Positions 40,701-48,562 of a stretch of 64,000 nt of DNA are shown here, piece after piece. The DNA is taken from NCBI GenBank assembly GCA_017255395.1, contig JAFKDC010000002.1, positions 84,528 to 148,527 on the forward strand, in the 5' to 3' direction. A model generated the notes under the pieces. That model was not told the origin of the DNA. It worked only from the letters and a program-made list of their open reading frames with translations, and ran no database searches. The first letter of the stretch is position 1. Every line of letters begins with the position of its first letter. Source of the DNA: Enemella evansiae. GTDB taxonomy: Bacteria; Pseudomonadota; Alphaproteobacteria; Rhodobacterales; Rhodobacteraceae. The position numbers and the translations under genes are program-made.

Positions 40701-43700
40701 ATGTCAGGCATACGGATCACCGATAAACCCACAATTCCCGTCGCCGACGCGCTCGTCGGGGTGCGCCGGGGCAGCACGGGCCTGATCGGGAGCGATGCCC
40801 TCGCGACGCAGATCGCCGGGACGGGCGCGGTAGCGGCCCGGCTGGAAGAGCTGCGTAGCCAGATAACGTCTGGGCTATTGGTGGCCGCGACGTGGTCCGA
40901 CCTCGAACAACTGGCCGGGGCGGTCGACGGCGAGGGTGCTGAGGTCCTGGACAGCGACGGGGGCACGCACGGCCAGGCCACGGCTACCGGCTACGACGGC
41001 GACACGGCTGACAATGCCGGCCGCTACTCCTGGAAGGCCTCTTGGGGGCGCTGGGTGCGCATCGGTGACACCGGCCTCGCCGGCAAAGCCTCGCTCTCCG
41101 CCGTGCAGACCCACGCGACGGCGACCGACAATCCCCATGGTGTCACGGCTGCGCAGATCGGCGTCGAGGCAGGCGCCGATGTGACCGACGCGGAGAATGT
41201 CGGCGCTACGATCCATGGTCGCCCCGGCAAGGCCAGCATCGCCGACACCGACACCTTCGCGGGGATCGACAGCGAGGACGACGACGCGCTGGTGAAGTGG
41301 AACTGGATGGTGGTGAAGACCGGCATCCGGAACGCTTTGGGCGGGCTGATCGCGGCCGCGACAGCGAAGGAGACGCCGACCGATGGAGATCTGCTCGCGG
41401 TGTCGGACAGCGCAGCGTCGGATACCACGAAGAAGCTGAGCCTGTTGACCCTCTGGAACTACATAAAGGGCAAGGCCGACGCTTCCTATGCCACGGTGGC
41501 ACAGGGTGCGACAGCCGATGCGGCGGTGCAGCCGGGCGATCTCTCGACAGTGGCGACCTCGGGCAGTTACGCCGACCTGGCGGACCTGCCGCCGCTGGGC
41601 ACGGCGGCGGCGCAGGCTGCGACGGCCTTCGCGACCGCCGCGCAGGGCGCGACGGCCGATGCAGCGGCCCCTGCGATCGATCTTGTGACGCAAGCCCCTG
41701 CCACGCGCCCGGGGGAGGCCCCGCAGAGCTTCGGTACGGCGGTGATCGGCGCGGCTGCGGATATTGACCCGGCAATCGATACCGGCGGCGTCACGGCTAT
41801 CGAGGATGGGACGCTGGGCCGCGCCATCCAGATCGAGAACGTGGCGACCTGGATCGCCCCGCGCCAGCCGACGGCCGTCCGGCCCGGCCGGGTCTATCGC
41901 CCACGGTTCGTTGCGCGGCGGTCTGACGATCCGGCGGACCCGCTGTCGGATGGTGTGGAAGTCGGGATCCGCTGGCTTGCCCAAGACAAGACCGGTTTGA
42001 CGGGCGGCGCCGGCGACCGGGTGCTGCAAGTCACCGGAATGCCGTCGCCGGGCATCTGGGTCTCCGACGACGTTACCCTGTCCATCGACGTGCCCGGCGT
42101 TGATCACACGATCCCCTCCGCCGCGGTCTACGGTCGGCCCTGGATCCGGACCTACGGCACCGATCACGTGACGGTTGTCTCGGAGATCGAGCTTGTCGAC
42201 ATCACCGAAGCCTTCCTGCTGGTGGCTTCGTTGGGCACGGCATCCCAAGAGGATGCCGCGGCCTTCGCGACGGCTGCTCAGGGCGGCAGGGCGGACACGG
42301 CGGTGCAGCCGGGCGACCTCTCTGCCGTCGCGAGCTCGGGCAGCTACGGCGATCTCTCGGGTAAACCGGTGCTGGGCACCGCTGCGGCGCAGGCCGCCGA
42401 CACCTTCGCCTCCGCCGCCCAGGGCGACAAGGCGGACACGGCGGTGCAGCCGGGCGACCTCTCTGCCGTCGCGAGCTCGGGCAGCTACGACGATCTCTCG
42501 GGTAAACCGGTGCTGGGCACCGCTGCGGCGCAGGCCGCCGACACCTTCGCCTCCGCCGCCCAGGGCGGCAGGGCGGACACGGCGGTACAGCCGGGCGACC
42601 TCTCTGCCGTCGCGAGCTCGGGCAGCTACGGCGATCTCTCGGGCAAACCGGTGCTGGGCACAGCTGCGGCGCAGGCCTCCGACACCTTTGCCTCCGCCGC
42701 CCAGGGCGGCAAGGCGGACACGGCGGTGCAGCCGGCGGCGCTGGAGGTGGAGGTTGCCTTGCGGGCGTCCGGGGACACCGCCCTGTCGCAGGGCCTCGCC
42801 GCGCTGGACGCGGAGACGAGCCATGCCCTGGCCGGCAAGGCCGCGCTTGTCCACGATCATGCGATCGCCGCCATCGACGGGCTGGAGGATGGTCTCGCCT
42901 CTGCCGGCGCGGGGCATCAGCCGCAGCCGGGGATGCATCCGACGCTCTTCAGGGATGCGGCGTCCGGCGGATCCGCCTATGGAGCCGGTGACACGGTCAG
43001 CACGGCCGAGGGGCCGGCCCTGCGTCTGGTCGGCGAGGCGCTGGCAGTGCTCGGCCGCCGGGTCCAGATCGGGCCGGAGGACGCCGACGAGCTGCGCTTT
43101 CGGGTCATGCGCTCCGCCTCGATCGAGGACCCCGCCGGCGACGGCGTCCGGTTTGGCGTCATCTGCTACGGCGCGACCGGCGCGCCGCTGCCGGGGGCGT
43201 CCGGGTTCTTGGTCCTGGCCACCGAGGTGGACATCGACGCGGAGGGCGAGACGGTCGGGCTGCGCCGCGTCGTCGGTCGCGGCGCCTCGGGCGCCGTCGA
43301 GACCACGCTCCCGGCGGCCTGCCGGTCCTACGCGCCTGCGGTGCGCAGCTACGGGGCCAATCCGGGCCTCGATGTCATCACTCTGGAGCGGCAGCGGATC
43401 ACCGCCGCCGCGATCGGGATCGGCGTCGGTGCCGACGCGGCCGGTCCGCTGGCCGCACGCGGCGCCCATGACGGCGAGGCTTCCGGGTTCATCTACGCCG
43501 CCGTCGGGGGTGGCGACTGGGAGTATTACATCCGGACCGGTGAAAGCGGCTGGTCCGGCCCCCAGACCTTCAAGGGTGCGACCGGGCAGCCGGGCCTGGC
43601 GCCCGAGGAGGCCGAAAGGCTGCTGGCCATGCTGACGCCGGAGGGCGGGCTGGCGCTGCCCTCGCTCGACGCTGTCGGGGCGATCACGATGGACGCCGCG

Positions 43701-45881
43701 TCCGGTGAGGTGCTTGCGGCCCTGACGCCCGACGCGACGGGCTTTCCGGCCTCTACGACCAAGGCGATGATGGCTCTGGTCGCCTCGCGGCATGTGGTGG
43801 ACTGGTCCGAGGAGATCACTGTCCAGGCCGAGGACGAGGATGGCTCGGTTATGATAGAGGGCGATGTGGTGACGCTGGAGGGTCTCCTGAACTGCGCCAT
43901 GATCGTTTCGAATGACGCGAGTTGCGACATCATCGCCCGCCATGTCGGACCGCTGATCGACCCGGAAACCGAAGATCCCATTGCGACGTTCATCGCCGCG
44001 ATGAACACGCAGGCTGCGGCGCTTGGGATGGACGCCACGACATACACGAGGACCTTCGGCGACAGTGAGGGGGCCGAGATCACCGCGCGCGACCTCGCCA
44101 CGCTCTGGCGGTACATCTACCGGAACGCGCCGCTGATCGTTGAGATCTCGGAGAAGTCCGGCGCGACGCTGACGCGGACCGGGCCGAACGCGCGCACCAC
44201 GACCCTGCGACACAGCTTCGACTGGATCCAGGCGGGCAACGTGCCGGCCGTGGGCGGTGGCAAGACAGGCACCAGCGGGTTCGCCGGCGCGAACCTCGTC
44301 TGGCACGGCACCAGCCGCGATGGCCGCCCGCTGATCCACGCGCTGATCGGGTCGACCGATGACACCAGTCGGCATCTCGCCGCTGCGGCCGTGCAGACGC
44401 GGGCGCTGCGCGACTGGACCTATATCGGCGCGCTGCCGGTGCAGGCGCCGTCGACGCCATATGTCCCGCCCCGGGTGGTCGACTGGATGACCGGGCCGCA
44501 GGACATCCTCGGGACGTGGACCCGGGCCGGGTCCGCCACATACATCGACGACAACGGGCATCTCGCCGATGCCGGCCCCGACGTGCCGAGATACGACCAC
44601 GGGCCGAACTCGCTCGGCCTGAGGGGCGCGCTCTACGAGCCGGCCCGGACCAATGCCGTGCCGAACGGCATCGGCAAGGGGTCGGTCGCGGCTGACGGCG
44701 TGGAGCTGAACGACCAGCCGACATTCGCAGCCGCGGGCTCCTGGGTGCTCAGCGACACGGGCGGGGCGTCCTCAGCCGCGATCACCGGCGGCAACCTGGT
44801 GCTGACCGGCGACGCGGGTTTCGAAGAGGGCCGCGCCGACTTCCAGCTGACGGGGCTGACCGCGGGGCTCACCTACGTTGTCGAGTTTCCCGAAGGCGTG
44901 AACGACCAGGCGATCTCGGCCAGGGTGGGCGAGACGCAGGGAGACAATGCGCTGAGCGGGACGCTGGTCATCCAGACCGGTGGCTGGCGGGCCTTCACCT
45001 TCGTCGCCTCGGCGCCGACAGCCTGGGTGCGCCTGGCGCGGATCAGCAGCGGCAGCGCCCTGATCCCGGCCTGCTCTATCCAGTCCTGCGGGAAGTTGCC
45101 CGCCGGCTGGGAATACACGGGCCTGGTCGGTGTCGTGCCCGTCGTGGTGGCGGCGACGCGGAACGTGGAGGGCTACGACGCGATCGATCTCCGCCTGCGC
45201 GGGACGCCGCAGGTCAACGGCACGGCCTTCATCAACTTCGGGTCCGGCAGCGATTCCGCGGCGGCCGTGGCGGGGACGGTCGAGACCTGGGTGACCTCGC
45301 TGCACATGCGCCGGATTTCGGGCGCGACCACAAATGTAGAGATCCTCCAGCGTATCTCGGAGCGGGACGAGAACGGCTATTTCAACACGATCTTTGCCAG
45401 CAATAGCATCGACGGGATCGCCACGCCGCCAGCGCGGCTGTCGCAGTCCCGGACCTGGGTGAACAAGGGGATCGTCAACCACGATACATCCTATCTCCTG
45501 CTGGGGCTGACGATCGGCGTGACTGCGGGCGACCCCTTCGACCTCACGGTGCAGATCGCCAACCCCCAGATGGAGCGCTATCGGGAGCAGGATGGCTCAA
45601 TTGTTTTCGGTGGACCGACGTCGGTCATCAGGTCCGATCCGGATGACGCCGATACGTGGACCCGGTCGGCCGACATCTGGACCGTGACAGGTCTCGCGGC
45701 GGGCCGCTACCTGCAGCACAGCCTCATGAGCACTGAGCGGGACGGATCGGGCACCGCTCTGCCGGTGAGTGAGGTGCAGGTGACCACCTCGGGGAGCCTC
45801 ATCTACCAGCGGCCGGAGGCGTTCTACGAGCGGCACCTCTTCCGCGTCATGTGGCAGGCCTGGGCCGGCATCCTCGCGTGA
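40701..45881 (+). CDS. Giant phage tail fibre with internal D-Ala-D-Ala carboxypeptidase-like (S11) domain
   Basis: A 1726-residue virion protein in one intact frame. Order: N-terminal attachment part (1-250, with GVTAAQIGVEAGADV), Ala/Gly-rich linkers and a 47-residue repeat (about 520-680), a receptor-type middle, then residues about 986-1245 homologous to low-molecular-weight PBPs of family S11: PASTTKAMMAL (Ser1018/Lys1021, SxxK), MIVSNDASCDIIARHVG (SxN box reading VSN), GMDATTYTRTFGD, ARDLATLW, and GGGKTGTSGFAGANLV (Lys1188, KTG). The C-terminal 480 residues begin with a spike-like TWTRAGSATYIDDNG and are beta-rich. AGGGGACAGCAACC precedes ATG 40701. A virion-borne peptidoglycan-binding or -trimming role is inferred. 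Confidence 0.8.
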   Translation: MSGIRITDKPTIPVADALVGVRRGSTGLIGSDALATQIAGTGAVAARLEELRSQITSGLLVAATWSDLEQLAGAVDGEGAEVLDSDGGTHGQATATGYDGDTADNAGRYSWKASWGRWVRIGDTGLAGKASLSAVQTHATATDNPHGVTAAQIGVEAGADVTDAENVGATIHGRPGKASIADTDTFAGIDSEDDDALVKWNWMVVKTGIRNALGGLIAAATAKETPTDGDLLAVSDSAASDTTKKLSLLTLWNYIKGKADASYATVAQGATADAAVQPGDLSTVATSGSYADLADLPPLGTAAAQAATAFATAAQGATADAAAPAIDLVTQAPATRPGEAPQSFGTAVIGAAADIDPAIDTGGVTAIEDGTLGRAIQIENVATWIAPRQPTAVRPGRVYRPRFVARRSDDPADPLSDGVEVGIRWLAQDKTGLTGGAGDRVLQVTGMPSPGIWVSDDVTLSIDVPGVDHTIPSAAVYGRPWIRTYGTDHVTVVSEIELVDITEAFLLVASLGTASQEDAAAFATAAQGGRADTAVQPGDLSAVASSGSYGDLSGKPVLGTAAAQAADTFASAAQGDKADTAVQPGDLSAVASSGSYDDLSGKPVLGTAAAQAADTFASAAQGGRADTAVQPGDLSAVASSGSYGDLSGKPVLGTAAAQASDTFASAAQGGKADTAVQPAALEVEVALRASGDTALSQGLAALDAETSHALAGKAALVHDHAIAAIDGLEDGLASAGAGHQPQPGMHPTLFRDAASGGSAYGAGDTVSTAEGPALRLVGEALAVLGRRVQIGPEDADELRFRVMRSASIEDPAGDGVRFGVICYGATGAPLPGASGFLVLATEVDIDAEGETVGLRRVVGRGASGAVETTLPAACRSYAPAVRSYGANPGLDVITLERQRITAAAIGIGVGADAAGPLAARGAHDGEASGFIYAAVGGGDWEYYIRTGESGWSGPQTFKGATGQPGLAPEEAERLLAMLTPEGGLALPSLDAVGAITMDAASGEVLAALTPDATGFPASTTKAMMALVASRHVVDWSEEITVQAEDEDGSVMIEGDVVTLEGLLNCAMIVSNDASCDIIARHVGPLIDPETEDPIATFIAAMNTQAAALGMDATTYTRTFGDSEGAEITARDLATLWRYIYRNAPLIVEISEKSGATLTRTGPNARTTTLRHSFDWIQAGNVPAVGGGKTGTSGFAGANLVWHGTSRDGRPLIHALIGSTDDTSRHLAAAAVQTRALRDWTYIGALPVQAPSTPYVPPRVVDWMTGPQDILGTWTRAGSATYIDDNGHLADAGPDVPRYDHGPNSLGLRGALYEPARTNAVPNGIGKGSVAADGVELNDQPTFAAAGSWVLSDTGGASSAAITGGNLVLTGDAGFEEGRADFQLTGLTAGLTYVVEFPEGVNDQAISARVGETQGDNALSGTLVIQTGGWRAFTFVASAPTAWVRLARISSGSALIPACSIQSCGKLPAGWEYTGLVGVVPVVVAATRNVEGYDAIDLRLRGTPQVNGTAFINFGSGSDSAAAVAGTVETWVTSLHMRRISGATTNVEILQRISERDENGYFNTIFASNSIDGIATPPARLSQSRTWVNKGIVNHDTSYLLLGLTIGVTAGDPFDLTVQIANPQMERYREQDGSIVFGGPTSVIRSDPDDADTWTRSADIWTVTGLAAGRYLQHSLMSTERDGSGTALPVSEVQVTTSGSLIYQRPEAFYERHLFRVMWQAWAGILA
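42270..42740 (+). repeat. 141-bp tandem repeat inside the tail fibre gene
   Basis: The GCGGACACGGCGGT core recurs at 42291, 42432, 42573 and 42714, exactly 141 nt apart, coding for 47-residue units with DTAVQPGDLSAVASSGSY and DLSGKPVLGTAAAQA. Three complete units and a partial fourth are nearly identical in DNA; a diverged copy lies at about 41500-41640. Confidence 0.9.
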
Positions 45882-46031
45882 AGAGCAATGCCGGTTCTCA
45901 TCAGTGAAAACCGATCTCCGGCCCGGACCGTTTGAATGGGGTGTTCAATGTCCCGGAAACCGGCACAGCTCAAAACCGCGTTGCTGCAAGTTCTGCTGTA
46001 AATCACTGCAAGTTCTGCTGTCACGCTACAG

Positions 46032-46102
46032 CGGGAAACCATGGGACGCCGCGTGGGAAACCATGGGATGCGGCTCCTCCCTTGGCGTGGGAGGTTATGG
46101 AC
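46032..46102 (+). promoter_or_regulatory. Cluster of three candidate MraZ boxes
   Basis: TGGGN-type pairs with exact 5-nt spacers: CGGGA-AACCA-TGGGA (46032-46046), TGGGA-AACCA-TGGGA (46054-46068) and TGGGA-GGTTA-TGGAC (46088-46102). This is the arrangement described for MraZ binding upstream of dcw clusters. Confidence 0.6.
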
Positions 46103-46263
46103 CTTGCGGAGAAATGGCTGTCCGGGGGTGGCAAAGCCCTGCCGACCCGATTCGCTGACGCGGATTTTGCGTGTGTCCTTGTGGATAACTCGGTAAACAC
46201 CTGCTGTGGGCGACATCGCGCTGGCTGCGTTCTGGTCGATTTACCCTGAGATCCATCTTTCTG

Positions 46264-46278
46264 TGGGAAATCATGGAA
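46264..46278 (+). promoter_or_regulatory. Candidate MraZ box
   Basis: TGGGA-AATCA-TGGAA, same 5-nt spacing as the cluster at 46032-46102, at the edge of the AT-rich segment. Confidence 0.5.
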
Positions 46279-46432
46279 CTTTTTCAAAGAAAAATAAGAT
46301 CAACATCTAGGTGTGATAGTCTGTATCTGCACATTTTATTGCGTCAATGTGGATAAAATAACCGCAATATGTTGATAATTGTGCCACAGTGAAACAATGA
46401 GTGGTGGCCTGACGCCGAAGAAAACTGTTGTC

Positions 46433-46447
46433 ACCCATGAATTCCCA
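46433..46447 (-). promoter_or_regulatory. Candidate MraZ box, reverse orientation
   Basis: The minus strand reads TGGGA-ATTCA-TGGGT, again with a 5-nt spacer, 276 nt before the mraZ start. Confidence 0.45.
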
Positions 46448-46647
46448 TGGCATCCCTGGGTCATCGGAAGAGGGACGGGCAAGGGGATAAGAAAACAAAC
46501 CCCGCACCGAACACCAGAACAATAAAAGAGCAGGTTTCATACAGGCATCCGCCTCTCTTTCGATGACAACAAAGGATCCGGCGCGCGGGCGAGCAGACAT
46601 CCCCCCAGGTGGCGCGCGCAGTCGGAGACACCCGCTTAGCGGGTCAC

Positions 46648-46689
46648 GCGGCGGGTTGATCAATGGCAGCTGATCAACCCGCCGCTTTT
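46648..46689 (+). terminator. Terminator-like hairpin in the mraZ leader
   Basis: Perfect 15-bp stem GCGGCGGGTTGATCA (46648-46662) / TGATCAACCCGCCGC (46671-46685), loop ATGGCAGC, followed by TTTT. It lies 34 nt before the mraZ start, so it either ends upstream transcription or attenuates the dcw operon. Confidence 0.75.
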
Positions 46690-46723
46690 ACGTTTCGAGG
46701 GGGCAACGGAGGCCGGAGGGACA

Positions 46724-47227
46724 GTGGGCCGCAGGCTGAGGTTCAGGGGCGAAAGTCGGCACAAGGTCGACAGCAAGGGCAGGGTGTCTATCCCGTCCTC
46801 GTTTCGCGATGTCCTGCGCGCCGGTGACCCGGAATGCACCGCCGAAAAGGCCCTGCCCAACTTCGTCATGGTCTACGGCATTCCCGATGCCCCGTATATC
46901 GAGTGCTTCACGATCGATGAGATCGAAAGCATCGAAGAGCAGATCGAGGCAATGGATTACGGCGACGAGCGCGATCTGCTTGAGGAAATCTATTCGTCGA
47001 ACGCCTCCGAGGCCAATGTCGACAACACCGGGCGCATCGTGATCCCGGCCAAGCTGCGCGAGCAGTTCGGCATCGGGTCCGAGGCGATGATGGTTGCCTC
47101 GCTGAACCGGTTCCGCATCTGGGATGCCGAGGCCTATGATGCCGAAAAGGCCCGTCGCACAGCCCAGATGAAGACGGATGTGCCGCGCAATCCCCTGCAA
47201 TTGCTCAATAAGTCCCGGGAAGAATAG
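46724..47227 (+). CDS. mraZ: Transcriptional regulator MraZ
   Basis: A 167-residue DNA-binding protein with two SpoVT/AbrB-like halves, each with its DxxxR motif: [13 protein letters not shown] near residue 16 and [17 protein letters not shown] near residue 100. MraZ represses its own dcw operon and forms ring oligomers. GGAGGGACA precedes GTG 46724. First gene of the cluster, 2 nt before rsmH. Confidence 0.96.
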   Translation: MGRRLRFRGESRHKVDSKGRVSIPSSFRDVLRAGDPECTAEKALPNFVMVYGIPDAPYIECFTIDEIESIEEQIEAMDYGDERDLLEEIYSSNASEANVDNTGRIVIPAKLREQFGIGSEAMMVASLNRFRIWDAEAYDAEKARRTAQMKTDVPRNPLQLLNKSREE

Positions 47228-47229
47228 AT

Positions 47230-48213
47230 ATGGCGGGCGCTGACGATACCGCACGCGCAGACCATGTCCCCGTCCTGCTGGAGCCGCTGCTTGAGGCCGT
47301 GGCGCCGGTGACGGGTACATGGATCGACGGCACGCTGGGGGCTGGCGGCTACACGCGCGGCCTGTTGCAGGCCGGTGCGGACCGGGTGATCGGCATCGAC
47401 CGCGACCCGCTGGCGCATGAGATGGCCGCCGACTGGGCCCCGGCCTGGGGCGACCGGCTGACGCTTGTGCAGGACAACTTTGCCAATATGGATGCCCATG
47501 GGCAGGAGGTCGACGGCGTGGTGCTGGATCTCGGCGTCTCGTCGATGCAGCTGGACCGGGCAGAGCGGGGCTTTTCCTTCATGAAGGAGGGGCCGCTCGA
47601 CATGCGCATGGGGCAGGAGGGGCCGACGGCGGCGGATGTGGTCAACAATGCCGAGGAAGGCGAGCTGGCCGATATCCTCTATATCTTCGGGGAAGAGCGG
47701 CAATCCCGGCGGATCGCGCGGCGCATTGTCGAACACCGGCCCTTCACCACCACGCTGGCCCTGGCCGAGGTGATCGAGCGGGCCATCGGGCGCACCAAGC
47801 CGGGGCAGGCCCATGCCGCCACACGCTCGTTCCAGGCGCTGCGGATCGCGGTGAACGGCGAGTACGAGGCGCTGTGGCAGGGGCTTATGGCCGCCGAGCG
47901 CGCGCTGAAGCCCGGCGGGCGGCTGGCCGTCGTGACCTTCCATTCCATCGAGGACCGGATGGTGAAGCGCTTCTTTCAGGCGCACGGGGAACGCAAGACC
48001 CGCGTCAACCGCTACGCCGACAGCACCCCGGAAGAGACCGCGCCCTTCCGAATCCTGACCCGCAAGGCTGTCGGCCCGCGCGCGGACGAACTGGCGCGCA
48101 ACCCGCGCGCGCGCTCGGCCAAGCTGCGGGTGGCGGAGCGCACGGGCCTGCCGGCCGAAGAGATCGCCTCTGCCGAGATCGACATGCCCAGCCTCGGATT
48201 GAAAAGGAGATAA
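47230..48213 (+). CDS. rsmH: 16S rRNA (cytosine(1402)-N4)-methyltransferase
   Basis: A 327-residue SAM-dependent enzyme that modifies C1402 of 16S r[35 protein letters not shown] (SAM motif), [41 protein letters not shown], and [16 protein letters not shown] with [13 protein letters not shown] are the family blocks. Length standard. Directly downstream of mraZ and 1 nt before ftsL. Confidence 0.97.
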   Translation: MAGADDTARADHVPVLLEPLLEAVAPVTGTWIDGTLGAGGYTRGLLQAGADRVIGIDRDPLAHEMAADWAPAWGDRLTLVQDNFANMDAHGQEVDGVVLDLGVSSMQLDRAERGFSFMKEGPLDMRMGQEGPTAADVVNNAEEGELADILYIFGEERQSRRIARRIVEHRPFTTTLALAEVIERAIGRTKPGQAHAATRSFQALRIAVNGEYEALWQGLMAAERALKPGGRLAVVTFHSIEDRMVKRFFQAHGERKTRVNRYADSTPEETAPFRILTRKAVGPRADELARNPRARSAKLRVAERTGLPAEEIASAEIDMPSLGLKRR

Positions 48214-48214
48214 C

Positions 48215-48562
48215 ATGCGCAGCGTCCTGTTCATTCTGGCGGCCCTCGCCGTGATCGGGTCTGGCTACTGGGCCTACCACGAGAACTATAGCACGCAGGC
48301 AGAGCTGGACCACGTCGACGCCCTGCGCCGCGAGATCGGCGCGGCGCGCGAACGCGTGGCGATCCTGAAGGCGGAATGGGCCTACCTGAACCGCCCCGAC
48401 CGGCTGAGCGACCTCGCCGAGCTGAACTTCGACCGTCTGGGCCTGCTGCCGCTGCTTCCCGACCAGTTCGACCTGATCGCCAATGTGCCGGAACCGATCC
48501 CGGACGTGATCGACCTGACAGAGCCGATCGACGTCACCAGCGCAGGAGCACAGCAGCCATGA
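48215..48562 (+). CDS. ftsL: Cell division protein FtsL
   Basis: A 115-residue bitopic membrane protein: short cytoplasmic start, transmembrane helix at about residues 3-20 (VLFILAALAVIGSGYWAY), then a periplasmic coiled coil (LDHVDALRREIGAARERVAILKAEWAYLNRPDRL) and a Pro/Asp-rich tail. This is the FtsL layout of alphaproteobacteria; it partners FtsB and FtsQ and activates FtsWI. The stop overlaps the ftsI start (ATGA). Confidence 0.9.
   Translation: MRSVLFILAALAVIGSGYWAYHENYSTQAELDHVDALRREIGAARERVAILKAEWAYLNRPDRLSDLAELNFDRLGLLPLLPDQFDLIANVPEPIPDVIDLTEPIDVTSAGAQQP

Larger units (their letters stand above)
45882..46723. other. 842-nt regulatory spacer before mraZ
   Basis: No supported gene. 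It contains the direct repeat CTGCAAGTTCTGCTGT (about 45985 and 46008), candidate MraZ boxes, an AT-rich stretch at about 46280-46400 likely to hold promoters, and a terminator-like hairpin close to mraZ. Confidence 0.6.

Noticed and set aside
40875..44600. Minus-strand frame of over 1200 codons under the fibre gene
   Set aside because: Arg/Gly/His-rich shadow created by high GC; the plus-strand frame has clear domains and a repeat.
45932..46249. 105-codon plus-strand frame before mraZ
   Set aside because: It overlaps candidate MraZ boxes, lacks a ribosome binding site and has erratic composition.
46307..46663. 118-codon minus-strand frame before mraZ
   Set aside because: It covers the AT-rich control region and the terminator-like stem; residue composition is irregular.
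35000..46700. Search for integrase, terminase, capsid or lysis genes and att direct repeats
   Set aside because: None could be recognised; the right border of the prophage could not be fixed.
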